Assembly (NCBI GenBank): GCA_019155205.2
Contig: JAHNZQ020000181.1
Span: 157,107 to 221,106, forward strand
From: Gracilaria vermiculophylla
Lineage: Eukaryota > Rhodophyta > Florideophyceae > Gracilariales > Gracilariaceae
DNA length: 64,000 bases
Direction: 5' to 3'
A model generated the notes under the pieces. The model saw only the letters and a list, made by a program, of their open reading frames with translations. It was not told the origin of the DNA and made no database searches. Made by a program: the position numbers and the translations under genes. Below are positions 1 to 9,667 of this stretch, one piece after another. How positions within the stretch are numbered: position 1 is the first letter of the stretch; each line of letters opens with the position of its first letter.

Positions 1-1
1 C

Positions 2-112
2 AAGGGTGGCGGTGCTAACATTCGCGCACCCGGGTCGAAGAGCTGGCGCAGCGGCACCGCCATCGGACTGCACTTTCTGCTGGCCGCCATCGAGTTTGTG
101 GAGACGTCGTGA
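2..112 (+). CDS. 3' end of an unidentified protein gene (partial)
   Basis: Reading frame 2 is open from the window edge to a TGA at 110-112 and encodes 36 residues ending in LLAAIEFVETS. The composition (KGGGANIRAPGSKSWRSG, then a mostly hydrophobic run) looks like ordinary protein rather than the Ala/Arg/Pro strings of shadow frames here. No start codon lies in the window, so the gene begins to the left. I do not recognise the family. The downstream neighbour is convergent, on the minus strand. Confidence 0.5.
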   Translation, partial: KGGGANIRAPGSKSWRSGTAIGLHFLLAAIEFVETS

Positions 113-145
113 GCGGGCGCGGCTTGTACTTTTAAGTGTGTATGT

Positions 146-146
<1 letters not shown>

Positions 147-177
<31 letters not shown>
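147..177. repeat. (GT)n microsatellite
   Basis: About 15 GT dinucleotides directly downstream of the partial gene, with a second short GT run near 299-311. This lies in the 3' region between two convergent genes; nothing else is visible between 113 and 378. Confidence 0.9.
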
Positions 178-178
<1 letters not shown>

Positions 179-378
179 CGTTTTGCGTGAGCAATGCTTG
201 TTTTTGTTTTGGGTGTGTGCGCGGCGGGGGCGGCCGCGCGGGTCGGCTTGTACATTTGTTATTATATACTACTAAGGGTGGGACGCGGGACGGCGCAGTG
301 TGTGTGTGTGTTGTTTTGTTCTTGTACCAATATGATAGAGTGGTCAAAGCACCGGCTGTTTTGTTTTTGGTTTGTGTG

Positions 379-515
379 TCACTTGGGCAGCAAGTCGCGC
401 ACGAGCACAAAGTGCACCAGCACGAACACGGCGGCCAGCACGCCGATGCCCGCCCACGCGCCGCGCACCAGCAGGTTGAGCGTCTGCGTGCGGCCGGGCA
501 GCTGCACGCGCGCGC

Positions 516-553
<38 letters not shown>

Positions 554-843
554 TGGGCGCGGCGGCGGCGCGGCGGCGCGGCGTCCTGGAAGCGCGCGGC
601 GAGGTGCTGCTCGCCGGCGCGCTGCGTGGCGCCGGACGGCGGCGCGTCGGGGCCGCCGGCGGCGCGGTCGGCGCGGTCGGCGCGGTCGGCGCGGTCGGCG
701 CGGTCGGCGCGGCGGCGCGCGCGCGCGCGGCGGCCGCGCGCCATGCGCGGCGGCGCGCGCGGCGCGCACGGGGCGGGCGCGGCGCGGCGCGCGCGCGGCG
801 CGCGCGGCAGCGGCGCGGCGCGCAGGAAGGCGAGCGGCTGCAT
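379..843 (-). CDS. Small Arg/Pro-rich protein, possibly tail-anchored
   Basis: 154 residues from the ATG at 843 to a TGA at 379. The first ~110 residues are low complexity: basic Arg/Ala stretches, an RAD tripeptide repeat from a 9-bp DNA repeat (662-712), and a run of prolines. The last ~40 residues are of normal composition and end in a single hydrophobic segment (GIGVLAAVFVLVHFVLV) followed by RDLLPK, which would make a C-terminal membrane anchor. I chose the ATG at 843 because upstream in-frame sequence is Arg/Ala-rich shadow coding and because a C-tract on the sense strand (complement of about 866-880) sits just ahead of it, as at other genes here. The family is not recognised. The anchor is the only part I would trust; the N-terminal half could be mis-called. 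Confidence 0.5.
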
Positions 844-1290
844 GGGCGCGGCGCGGCGTGGCGCGGGCGGGGGAGGGGCGGCGGGTAGGGGCGGCGGCGG
901 CGGCGCAAGCGCGCGCGCGCATGACGTTGGGCGCGCGCGAGCGGCGGGACACGGCGTGACTTGGCGCGCGGCGGTTGGGCGCGCTAAAGGCGCGCCGCGC
1001 CGCGCGCGCGCGCACGACCGTTTGGCGCGACGTTGGCGCCGCAGCGCGCGCCCGTGACGCCACACGGCGCGGGCGCCTCGCGCGCGGCACGCAGTGCGCC
1101 CCAAAACGGTCGCCGCCGCGCGCTCAGCCGCGGCGGGCGCTGGCGGCGCCAGCGCGCACCGCGCGCGCGTGCTTCTTTTCAGCGCGCGGCAGCCACCCGC
1201 CCGCGCTACAAAATACGCGTGTCAGCCGCCAATGCTGCAAGCGCTCCGCCCAGCACACCTGCACACGTGCACACGCCGCACAGCGCGCAC

Positions 1291-1371
1291 GCGCTGTCGC
1301 GCTGTCGCGCTGTCGCGCTGTCGCGCTGTCGCGCTGTCGCGCTGTCGCGCTGTCGCGCCTGTCGCGCTGTC
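1291..1371. repeat. 8-bp tandem array upstream of isoamylase
   Basis: Eight perfect copies of GCGCTGTC (1291-1354), then one 9-bp variant and one further perfect copy; more GCTGTC words follow to 1389. The array ends about 170 bp before the isoamylase start. A second short repeat, built on GCCCGCCGCAAGCC with a 15-bp period, occupies about 1496-1540 immediately before the ATG. An 8-bp period cannot keep a reading frame constant, so this is more likely promoter or leader DNA than coding. Confidence 0.85.
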
Positions 1372-1543
1372 GGACGCTCGCGCTGTCGGGCGCGCGCTCC
1401 GCGATCTGCGCCCCCCCGAGATGCACTCTGTCTCCCATCGCCCGTCGCCGCCGCCGCCGCTGACGCTCTTCGCATCGCACCGCCCGCCGCGCGCCGCCCG
1501 CCGCAAGCCGCCCGCCGCAAGCCGCCCGCCGCAAGCCGCCGCT

Positions 1544-1675
1544 ATGAAGAGCGCCCCGCCGCTGGAGGTGCACCTCGGCAAGGCGCTGCCGCTGGGCGTG
1601 TCCGCCACCGCGCGCGGCACCAACTTTGCCATCTACGCGCGCGAGCCCAAGCTCGCCGCCCTCCTGCTGCGCCCC

Positions 1676-1713
<38 letters not shown>

Positions 1714-3497
1714 CGCCGACGCGGCTGCCGACGCGGAGCCGCAGCGCCTGCCGCTCAATGCGTCGCACCGCACCGGGCACGTGTGGCACGTCGAGGTGCG
1801 CCCGCCCGTGCCCAACTTTGCGTACCTGTGGGAGATTGGGCACTGCGACGGCACGTGGCTCACCAACGCGTGCCTCGACCCGTACGCCACGCTGCTGGCG
1901 TCGCCCGTGGGCGCGCGCCGCTTCAACGACCGCGCGCGCCCGTACGACCCGTGGGCGCTCGTGCCCGACGCCGCCGCAGACGCCTTTGACTGGATGGACG
2001 TGCCGCGCCCCAACATCGCCTGGCGCGACCTCATCATCTACGAGATGCACGTGCGCGGCTTCTCGCGCGCCGCCGCCGCGGGCGGCGGCGGCGGCGGCGG
2101 CGGCGACGCGCACGCGGCGACGCCGGGCAGCTTTGCGGCCGTGGTGGAGCGCATCCCGTACCTGCAGTCGCTGGGCGTCAACGCCGTGGAGCTGCTGCCC
2201 GTGATGGAGTTCAACGAGAGCGAGTGGAGCAAGCGCTCGCCGCACACGGGCGAGGCGCTGTGCCAGTACTGGGGCTACTCGCCCGTGTCGTTCTTCGCGC
2301 CCATGAACCGGTACGGGTGCGACGGCGCGTCGCCGCACGGCGTGAAGCGCGAGTTCCAGACGATGGTGCGCGAGCTGCACCGCGCCGGCATGGAGGTGAT
2401 CCTGGACGTGGTGTACAACCACACGGCGGAGATGGGGCACGACTTTGTGGGGCGCGGCTTTTACGGCATGAAGCAGCTGGCGCCCACGACGTACTACGTG
2501 ATGGCGGACGGCGGGCGGCGGTTTGTGAACCACTCGGGGTGCGGCAACACGCTCAACTGCAACAACCCGATTGTGCAGGACCTGGTGGTGCACAGCCTGC
2601 TGTACTGGGCGCACCACATGGGCGTGGACGGCTTCCGCTTCGACCTGGCGTCGGTGCTGTGCCGCGACGCGCGCGGCGAGCTGATGGGCGACCCGCCCGT
2701 GGTGCAGCGCATCTGCAAGCACGCGGCGATGCGCGACGTGAAGCTGATCGCCGAGCCGTGGGACTGCGGCGGCGCGTACCAGGTGGGGTCGTTCCCGCAC
2801 CACGGGGCGTGGGCCGAGTGGAACGGGCGCTTCCGCGACTGCGCGCGGCGCTTTGTGCGCGGCGACGCGCACTGCGTGGGCGAGTTTGCGTCGCGGCTGA
2901 GCGGGTCGGCCGACCTGTACGGCGCGCGCGCGCCGTTCCACTCGGTGAACTTTGTGTGCGCGCACGACGGCTTCTCGCTGCGCGACGCGCTGTCGTACGC
3001 GCGGCGGCGCAACGAGGCCAACGGCGAGGGCGGGCGCGACGGCGAGCAGCACAACCACTCGAGCAACTGCGGCGCGGAGGGGCCGTCGCGCGACGCGCGC
3101 GTGCGGCGGCTGCGCGCGCGGCAGATGGCCAACCTCACGATGGCGCTGCTGCTGGCGGTGGGCACGCCCATGCTGCGCATGGGCGACGAGCTGGCGCACA
3201 CGCAGCGCGGCAACAACAACGCGTGGTGCCAGGACTCGGCGCTGTCGTACCTGCCGCGCGCGCACGGCGAGCAGCACGAGGCGGACGAGGCGGACGGGGC
3301 GGACGAGGCGGACGAGGAGGGCGCGGCGCTGCGCGAGGGGCAGCTGCGCGTGACGCGCGTGCTGACGACGGTGCGGCGGCACGTGCGCGCGCTGCGGCGC
3401 GACGCGTTCCTGTCGGAGCGCGACGTGAGCTGGCACGGCGACCTGGACGCGCCGCCGGACTGGCACGGCGCCGACAACCTGCTGGCGTTCACGCTGC

Positions 3498-3528
<31 letters not shown>

Positions 3529-3639
3529 ACGCGGGCCGGTGCTCTTCGCGGCGTTCAACGCGACGGGCGGCGAGCGCGCGGTGCGCACGCCGCCGGAGCG
3601 CATGCAGCGCGTGCTGGACACGCAGCTGCCGCTGCGCCT

Positions 3640-3677
<38 letters not shown>

Positions 3678-3817
3678 GCAGCGCCGACGGCGCCGACGCG
3701 GCGCGCGGCGCGTGCGTGGCGGGCGGCAGCGCGTACCGTCTGGCGGCGCACTCGGCGCTGCTGCTGCTGAGCGGCGCGCGCTGCGCGCGCGCGCTGCGCG
3801 CGCTGCGCGAGCTGTAA
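1544..3817 (+). CDS. Isoamylase-type starch debranching enzyme (GH13)
   Basis: 757 residues. Hydrolyses alpha-1,6 branch points of alpha-glucans; in red algae this serves cytosolic floridean starch metabolism. An N-terminal CBM48-like segment (from GVSATARGTNFAIYA) is followed by the GH13 barrel. Conserved regions are DVVYNH (288-293), GFRFD with the nucleophile Asp367, AEPWD with acid/base Glu404, and AHDG with Asp475. The isoamylase/GlgX signatures GYSPVSFFAP and GNNNAWCQD are present. I chose the ATG at 1544 (MKSAPPLEVHLGKALPLG) because homology begins at once; the frame stays open to 1094 but the upstream part runs through tandem repeats. Insertions of Asp/Ala (around residue 45-65), Gly (around 185) and Asp-Gly (around 655) reflect repeat expansion in a GC-rich gene. 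No transit peptide is evident, which fits a cytosolic enzyme. Whether it is a true isoamylase or a GlgX-like form cannot be decided here. Confidence 0.93.
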
Positions 3818-3882
3818 ACCGCCGCCGCGCGCGCGCGCGCAAGCGGCGGCGGCGGCGGCGGTAAGCAGCGGCCGGCGCGCGC

Positions 3883-3946
3883 GCGCAGCGCCAAGCAGCC
3901 GCGCAGCGCCAAGCAGCCGCGCAGCGCCAAGCAGCAGCGCCAAGCA
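3883..3946. repeat. 18-bp tandem repeat, ~3.5 copies
   Basis: Three near-perfect copies of GCGCAGCGCCAAGCAGCC (3883, 3901, 3919) and a partial fourth. They lie in the region 3818-4575 between the convergent isoamylase and membrane-protein genes. The rest of that region is GC-rich to about 4200, then AT-richer with no recognisable gene. Confidence 0.85.
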
Positions 3947-4312
3947 CACGCGCGCGCGCGCCGCCGCTTACACGCGCGCGCTGTCAGGGAATGCGCCGCG
4001 CGCGACAAGTGGCCGCGCACACGCGCCGTTGCGCCGCGCCCCGCTGCGGCGCCCGCGAGGCCGCGCCGTCACAGCGCGCCGCCGCCGCCGCCGCTGCGCG
4101 CTGCCGCCGCCGTGGCCGCCGTGGGCGCCGCGGCCGCCGCGCGCCGCCGCCGCCCTCCAGCCGCCGCCGCGCCATTCCCGGACGCGCGCGCGCCCACGTG
4201 CTCTCTCAAAAGTTTCCCCTTTAGCTCTCAGCTCAACAACTACAAATGTATATCTTACGCCCGAAAAAATTAAAAACATTCAAAAAGTGCTCCAAAACAT
4301 GTACTTGTCTCT

Positions 4313-4400
4313 CTATCGCTCTCTCTCTCCCCTCTCTCTCTCTCTCTCTCTCTTCCTCGCTCCTCTCATCGCGTCGTCCCTACGTCTCACTCCGCGGCAG

Positions 4401-4431
<31 letters not shown>

Positions 4432-4432
4432 A
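4313..4432. repeat. (CT)n and (CA)n microsatellites
   Basis: CT-rich run at about 4313-4360 and a CA run at about 4401-4432, in the probable 3' flank of the minus-strand membrane protein gene that ends at 4576. Confidence 0.85.
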
Positions 4433-4575
4433 CTACACATGATAAAACAAACACGCACAAAAACACACAACCACGCAAGCGCGAAAACACTCGTCGTCGT
4501 CCTACTCGCCTCTCTCCTTGTCCACTCTCCCTCTCTCTCACAAACCGCGACAAGCTTGCAATCGCCCCCGCGCGC

Positions 4576-6279
4576 TTACACAGAGTACGTCGACGACGCG
4601 TCGTCCGTGCCCGCGCCGCGCGACACGCCCGACGACGACGGCGGTCGCGGCGTCTCCTCCCGCAGGTCCGCCTCGCGCGCGCGCTGCTCCGCCTGCGCCG
4701 CCGACGGCCCGCCGTCCGGAAAGTCGCCGCGCCCGTAGATGTCGCGCACAATGCTCTGCTCGTACAGCAGGTCCGACGGGTCCGGCACGCCCAGCGGCCC
4801 GGACGACGAGTAGTCGCTCTCCGACTGCTCGGCCGACCGGCGGTACACGGCCCACAGGCCCAGCATGATCACCAGGATGAGCGCAAACGCCCCCACGCCC
4901 GCAATCAGCACAATCGTCCACGTCGCCAGCCCGGCCGACGCCGCCGCTGACCCCGTGCCGGCCACCGCCTTGTTCACGCTCATCTGACCCAGCGTCAGCT
5001 CGTCGCACTCGTAGCCGGTCGCCGTCTGGAACTCGCACGAGTCAAACTCTTCGTTCAGCTTGCTCTCCACGCTGGACGCGTCGTCGCCGTCAATGTACCC
5101 GGCGCAGTCCATCAGCGCCGATCCGCTCGTCAGCCCCTGCAGCGCGCAAGTGCTCGAGCCCAGCGTCGAACAGAACCGGTCCAGAATCTTTTGAGCGTCG
5201 GCCGCCAGCAGCGTCTCCGGCGACGACTTCTCCACGCTGATCACAGCCGTGAACGTCGCCTGCGTGTCCGACTCGGGCAGCTCGGCCACCAGCGTCGACG
5301 CCAGCGCAGCCGCGCCCGAGTCGTCTCCGGACGCCACAATGTCGTCGCCCATCACCACGGCGGGCTCGCCGTCACACGTGATGGACGCCTTGCCGGCCGC
5401 CGAGATCTTGAACGCCACCAGCTGGTCGGGCAGCGACAACGTGGACGCATCGCGCTCCCAGTCCGCGCTGCTGCCGCCAATGGTGATGGTCACCTTGCTG
5501 ACGGGCGACGCCTTGGGCGGCGTCAGCAGGTTGTACATGGGCACCTTTACCATGCCACCCGACGTGGTCACCGCGCCTCCGTACGCCACGCACGCCGGCT
5601 CGGGCGACGTGGCCTGCTTCACGTTGAGCACGGTCTCGAACGACTCGCCGCCCATGGTGATGGCCGGCGCGTCAAAGTTGATGATAAAGTTGCCCGTGCC
5701 CACGCGCAGCGTGGCGATGCGCAGCGTGAAGGAGGACGACGAGATGGAGGTGCCGGCCATGTCGATTTCCTTCATGTACGGGCCGGAAAGTTCCTTGCCC
5801 GAGATGGTGGTGCCCGAGATGTCGACGGCGCGGCCGTCAACACCCACGGCCTTCACGTCGTACGACGTGGTGCCCGACTGGCCCACGGAGATGCCCTCGG
5901 CGTCGTCGCCCGACACAACGTTGCCGTCCTGCAGGATGACAAAGCCGGCGGCGATGACGGTGCCGGTGATGGACTGGTCGCCCACGCTGACGGTGTACGT
6001 GGCGGAGCCGACGTCGCCGGTGAAGGACAGCGGGATGGTGTAGTTGGTGTAGCCGGCGGCGGCCTCGGCGGCACTCGGGGTGCCGGCCGTGAAGAGCGAG
6101 GACGACGACACGGACACGTCAGCGTCGGCGCCCTTGTACAGGACGGAGACGGAGGCGGATGCGTCACCGTACGACGTGAGGACGGTGGTGACGGATTGGC
6201 CTTGGTCAAACTTGAGGTCGGTGGAGGATACGAGTGCGGCCATGAGGGCGGCGCACACGAAGAAGGTGAAGCGAACCAT
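4576..6279 (-). CDS. Secreted/type I membrane protein with Ser/Gly-rich ectodomain
   Basis: 567 residues. An N-terminal signal peptide (MVRFTFFVCAALMAALVSS, cleavage near 19) leads into a ~430-residue ectodomain rich in Ser, Thr, Gly, Val and Asp with beta-type alternation, as in adhesin or cell-wall proteins. Five to eight cysteines cluster toward its C-terminal third (for example FCSTLGSSTCALQG and the later SCEF...GYECDEL). One transmembrane helix spans about 454-479 (TIVLIAGVGAFALILVIMLGLW), followed by YRR and an 86-residue cytoplasmic tail. The tail contains LLYEQSIVRDIYGRGDFPDG, more conserved-looking than its surroundings, and ends SSTYSV. I do not recognise the family; a surface receptor or wall-anchored protein is inference. 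The ATG at 6279 is fixed by the signal peptide. A very long poly-G/C tract begins 48 bp upstream. Confidence 0.88.
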   Translation of the reverse strand: MVRFTFFVCAALMAALVSSTDLKFDQGQSVTTVLTSYGDASASVSVLYKGADADVSVSSSSLFTAGTPSAAEAAAGYTNYTIPLSFTGDVGSATYTVSVGDQSITGTVIAAGFVILQDGNVVSGDDAEGISVGQSGTTSYDVKAVGVDGRAVDISGTTISGKELSGPYMKEIDMAGTSISSSSFTLRIATLRVGTGNFIINFDAPAITMGGESFETVLNVKQATSPEPACVAYGGAVTTSGGMVKVPMYNLLTPPKASPVSKVTITIGGSSADWERDASTLSLPDQLVAFKISAAGKASITCDGEPAVVMGDDIVASGDDSGAAALASTLVAELPESDTQATFTAVISVEKSSPETLLAADAQKILDRFCSTLGSSTCALQGLTSGSALMDCAGYIDGDDASSVESKLNEEFDSCEFQTATGYECDELTLGQMSVNKAVAGTGSAAASAGLATWTIVLIAGVGAFALILVIMLGLWAVYRRSAEQSESDYSSSGPLGVPDPSDLLYEQSIVRDIYGRGDFPDGGPSAAQAEQRAREADLREETPRPPSSSGVSRGAGTDDASSTYSV

Positions 6280-6326
6280 GGTTGTTGTTGGAGGTGCGGC
6301 GACACTGAAGCTCTCTCACACACGCA

Positions 6327-6365
<39 letters not shown>

Positions 6366-6366
6366 G

Positions 6367-6409
<43 letters not shown>
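6327..6409. repeat. Poly-G tract (G37-CCGC-G42)
   Basis: Two guanine runs of about 37 and 42 bases separated by CCGC. On the sense strand of the membrane-protein gene (-) this is a poly-C tract starting 48 bp before its ATG. Run lengths may be unreliable in the assembly. Confidence 0.9.
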
Positions 6410-6410
<1 letters not shown>

Positions 6411-6558
6411 AAGGAAGGGTGGAGACCCTCGGAGGGTGTGGGTGTCCGGGAAGGGGTCGGTTGAAGTGTGTGAGTGACGCACGACTCGCACGACGAATAG
6501 GGGTTGGAGGGAGAACACAAAGCCGGCAGCGCAACTGGCGGGCACGGCTGTGCACTCG

Positions 6559-6599
6559 GGGGGAGGGGAGGGAAGGGGGGGGGGGGGGGAAGGAAGGAA

Positions 6600-6631
<32 letters not shown>

Positions 6632-6953
6632 CAAAAGAGTTGAGAAGGATTTTCTGTTACGAAGCAACGGACGCGAGGATGTGGGGAGGAAGGAGTCGGG
6701 CGGGGGCGCACGGGCAGGCGCACAAGAAGCGCGGCGGGCGAGAGCGGGGGGCGCAAACGTGCGGGGCGGGGAGGGCGGCCCGGGGCGGAGGCGAGGGGGA
6801 CGGGGAGGGGGAGGCGCGGGGTGGGCGGGGGGGCGGAGAGGTCGGGGTGGCGGAGGGGGGGGGGGCGCGGGGATGGTTTTGAGGGCGACGTGGGGGCGGG
6901 CGGGGGGGGGGGGGGGGGGGGGGGGGGGGGAGGGGTTGGGGGGGGGGGGGGGG
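6559..6953. repeat. G-rich region with further poly-G runs
   Basis: Several guanine runs of about 15-30 bases (near 6578, 6606, 6901 and 6936) in a purine-rich strand between the divergent membrane-protein and carrier genes. All six frames read as polyglycine or polyproline here and I see no gene between 6410 and 7305. Confidence 0.85.
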
Positions 6954-7305
6954 GGCGGGCGGCGTGCGCAGCAAAAAGTGGCGCGTCGGCAACGGACGGC
7001 GGCGGCGCGCGCGTTTTAACACGCGCGCGGCTGACAGCGCGGCGCGCGCGCGCGCCGGCCGCACGTGGCGCGCGCGCTGACGCGGCGGCACGCGCTGTAA
7101 GCGCGGCGCGCGCCTACATCGCGGCGCGCGCGTGGCACGCGCGCTTACAGCACGCCGTGGGGGGGGCGCGCCGCGCTGCGGCTGCGGCTGCGGCTGCGGC
7201 TGCGGCGGCGGCTGCGGCTGCGGCCGCGGCCGGGGGGGGGGGCCGGAGGTGCGCGGCGCGCGGCGCGCGGCGCGCGGCGGCGGCGGCGCGGCGCGGGGCG
7301 CGCGC

Positions 7306-7554
7306 ATGCGGCAGCGGCAGCGCGAGGCGGAGCGGCGGCAGCGCGAGCGGCGTGTGGTGTTCCGCGCGCCGCCGGCGGTGCGCGCGCCGCGAGCGCGGCG
7401 CGCGGCGGCGGCGCTGGCGGCGGCGCGCGCGGCGGCGGCGGCGGCGGCGGCGCGGCGCGAGCTGCGCGCCGCCGTGCGCGGCGCGGCGGCCGAGGTGGTG
7501 GTGCAGCTGGCGCTGTACCCGCTGGACTCGCTCAAGGCGCGCGCGCAGGTGCGC

Positions 7555-7588
<34 letters not shown>

Positions 7589-8187
7589 GGCCGTTCGGCG
7601 GCGCGGCGGCGGCGGCGGCGGCGGCGGCGCTGGACGCCGGCGTGTTCTCGCTGGCGTACGCGGCGCTGCGCGCGCGCGGCGCCGGCGCCGGCGCGGCGGC
7701 GGCGGCGGCGTCGGCGGCGTCGGCGCTGGCCGAGGCGCCGTTCGCGCTGGCGCGCGAGCGCGTGCGCCTCGGGCTGGCGCCGTCGGCCGCGGCGGCGTGG
7801 CGGCGCGCGCTGGCGGCCGCCGGCCCGCGCGCGCTGTTCGCCGGCGCCGGCGCGTCGCTGGCGCGCGACCTGCCCTTCGAGGCGCTCGAGTTCGCCGCCT
7901 TCGACGCGCTGCGCGCCGCGCCGCCCGCCGCGCGCGCCCCCCCCTGGGCGCGCCACGCCGTGGCCGGCGCCGCCGCCGGCGCGCTCGCCGCCGCCGCGCT
8001 GGCGCCGCTGGACCTGGTGGCCACGCGCGCGCTCGCCCACCCCGCGCGCTTCCGCGGCGTGCTGCGTACGCTGTGCGCCGTCGCGCGCGACGGCGGCGCG
8101 CCCGCCCTCTTCCGCGGCGTCGGCCCCAAGGCGCTGCGCGAGGCCGTGGCCAGCGCCCTGTTCTTCGCCGTCTTCGACCCCGACTGA
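7306..8187 (+). CDS. Mitochondrial carrier family protein, S-adenosylmethionine-carrier-like
   Basis: 293 residues, the usual size for the family. Three carrier signature positions are visible: YPLDSLKAR (71-79), a degenerate second one EAPFALARERVRL (about 143-155) and APLDLVATR (233-241). The segment LFAGAGASLARDLPFEALEF (178-197) matches the SAM-carrier pattern of a Tyr/Gly-rich turn followed by RDLPFDA, so a SAM/SAH exchanger of the mitochondrial or plastid envelope is the best guess; substrate is inference. The protein is extraordinarily alanine-rich, with Ala runs at 33-49, 84-94 and 100-108, so some loops are replaced by homopolymer. I used the ATG at 7306 because the upstream open frame (to 7132) is Gly/Arg/Ala repeat. 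The N-terminal ~50 residues are basic and disordered-looking and could be a targeting extension. Confidence 0.85.
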
Positions 8188-8212
8188 CGCCGCGCCGCCG
8201 CCCGTAAACGCG

Positions 8213-8753
8213 CTCCAATTGCAACCGCCTCATCAATTCCAATTGCAACCGCCCCGCCCCCGTCGCGCACGCGCTCCAATTCGAAGCCGCCGCCCGCCGC
8301 CGCCGCTGCCCGCCCGCCTCCGCCGCCGCCGTGCCCCAACGCTCGTCGCCGCACCGCCGCGCGCGCTCAATTGCATCCGCGCGATATATGCAAATCGCGC
8401 ACGGCCCGCGCGCCGCGCCCAACGCCCGCGCCGCTTTTTATTGCGCCCTCCTGCCGCGCCTCGCGCCGCCGCCGCTGTGTAAAGCGCCATGCGCCGTTCT
8501 TCACGGCGAGCGCGCCCCCGCGCGCCGCGCGCCTCCGCCGTCCGCCGCCCGCCGTGGCTGCCTGCGCCCGCCGCCGTTCACCGCCGCGCGCTGCCGCCGC
8601 CCGCCGCCACCAGCCCCCCCGTCACGCCGCGCCCCGCGCTCCTTCCCCGTCACCCCCCCGCCAAAGTATCTTGCAACGGCGCACCGCCCAGCATGCGCCG
8701 CCGCCGCCGCCGCCGTGCGCGCCCTCCGTGCCGCCGCCGCTCGAATTGCGCCG

Positions 8754-8786
<33 letters not shown>

Positions 8787-8849
8787 CAGCGCCGCCACCA
8801 CCAGCGCCGCCGCCGCTCCCGCGCCGCGCGCCCAACCGCTCCAATTGAG
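8213..8849. promoter_or_regulatory. Cluster of CTCCAATTG-like sites
   Basis: In otherwise extremely GC-rich DNA, short AT islands with the same core recur at 8213 (CTCCAATTGCAACCGCC), 8237 (TTCCAATTGCAACCGCC), 8274 (CTCCAATTCG), 8366 (CTCAATTGC), 8740 (CTCGAATTGC) and 8839 (CTCCAATTGAG). A TATA-like ATATATGCAAAT lies at 8385-8396. They fall in the 1.48 kb between the carrier and the zinc-finger gene. A transcription-factor site cluster is inference. Confidence 0.4.
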
Positions 8850-8880
8850 CGCCTCAAAAGCGCTTCCCCGCGCCGCCGCA

Positions 8881-9630
8881 TCCCCCCCCCCCCCCCCCTT
8901 CCACGTGCTGCGCGCCCGCCATTGCGACGCACCCACCGCCCGCCCAACGGTCCGCCCGTCGCGCTCGCCCCCGTCTGTCGCGCGCTGCCAGCCGCGCACG
9001 CTCACGCACACACGCGCCGCGCCGCCAACGGTCCGCCGCCGCGACGCCGCGCAGCGCGCCGTTCGCGCCGCCAGCTCGCCGTTCGCCGCGCGCTCGCCGC
9101 GCACACGCAGCCGCCCGTTCGCCGCCGCGCCGCCGCGCCGCCGCGCCGCCGCGCCATTTATCGCGCGCGCCGCGCCGCGTATCGACAGCGCGCCGCGAGC
9201 CGCGCCCGCGAGCGCCTGCGCTCCCCCGCCCGCTCCGCCGCGCATCGCCGCACGCGCCCGTCGCGCCGTCGCCACCCGCTTGCGTCAGCGCGCGCCGCGG
9301 GGGGAGCGCGCTGCGTCGCCGCTTGTATCGATTCCGCTTGCTTGCTTGCCTGCGCGCGCGCCCGCCCGCGCGCCCGCCGCTGCGCACCTCCGGCGAACCG
9401 CCTCGCAGCCATTCCCGGACGGGAACACCGTCTCCGCGCTTCCGGTCGCATCTTGTACCGCGCTGCCTGTGCGCGGCAACCGCCTGCACCGCACCGCCCT
9501 CTGCTCCCTCCTCTTGCTTGCATCGCCACGCGCAGAGGAGAAGACGACGACGACGTCGACGACGACGACGACCACCACCACCACTGCAACAAACATCCAC
9601 AACAAGCGCCACACGAGGCGCTGCCAAGTA
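8881..9630. other. Intergenic, no gene recognised
   Basis: GC-rich Ala/Arg/Pro shadow frames only, with a short poly-C run at about 8881-8898. Composition becomes more balanced after about 9300 toward the start of the zinc-finger gene, as expected for a promoter and leader. Confidence 0.6.
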
Positions 9631-9650
9631 CTTTATATCCGCCAACCAAT
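9631..9650 (+). promoter_or_regulatory. TATA-like box and CCAAT-like motif before the zinc-finger gene
   Basis: CTTTATATCC at 9631-9640 and AACCAAT at 9644-9650, immediately followed by an AT-rich 18 bp and the ATG at 9668. The spacing is too short for a conventional TATA plus leader unless the leader is a few bases long, so this may be a leader element. Confidence 0.35.
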
Positions 9651-9667
9651 CAAAACGACAAACACAC

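Noticed and set aside
132..1104. Several 240-290 codon frames on both strands
   Set aside because: They overlap one another and read as Ala/Arg/Gly/Pro strings caused by GC-rich repeats; only the minus frame ending at 379 has a normal-composition segment.
1094..1543. N-terminal extension of isoamylase in the same open frame
   Set aside because: It runs through the 8-bp tandem array and Arg/Ala repeats; enzyme homology begins at the ATG at 1544.
2224..3864. 546-codon plus-strand frame inside isoamylase, and the 508- and 941-codon minus frames over it
   Set aside because: Shadow frames of the GC-rich isoamylase gene without any motif.
8489..8848. 119-codon plus-strand frame after a TATA-like ATATATGCAAAT
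   Set aside because: Arg/Pro/Ala low complexity with no ordinary segment; not enough to call a gene.
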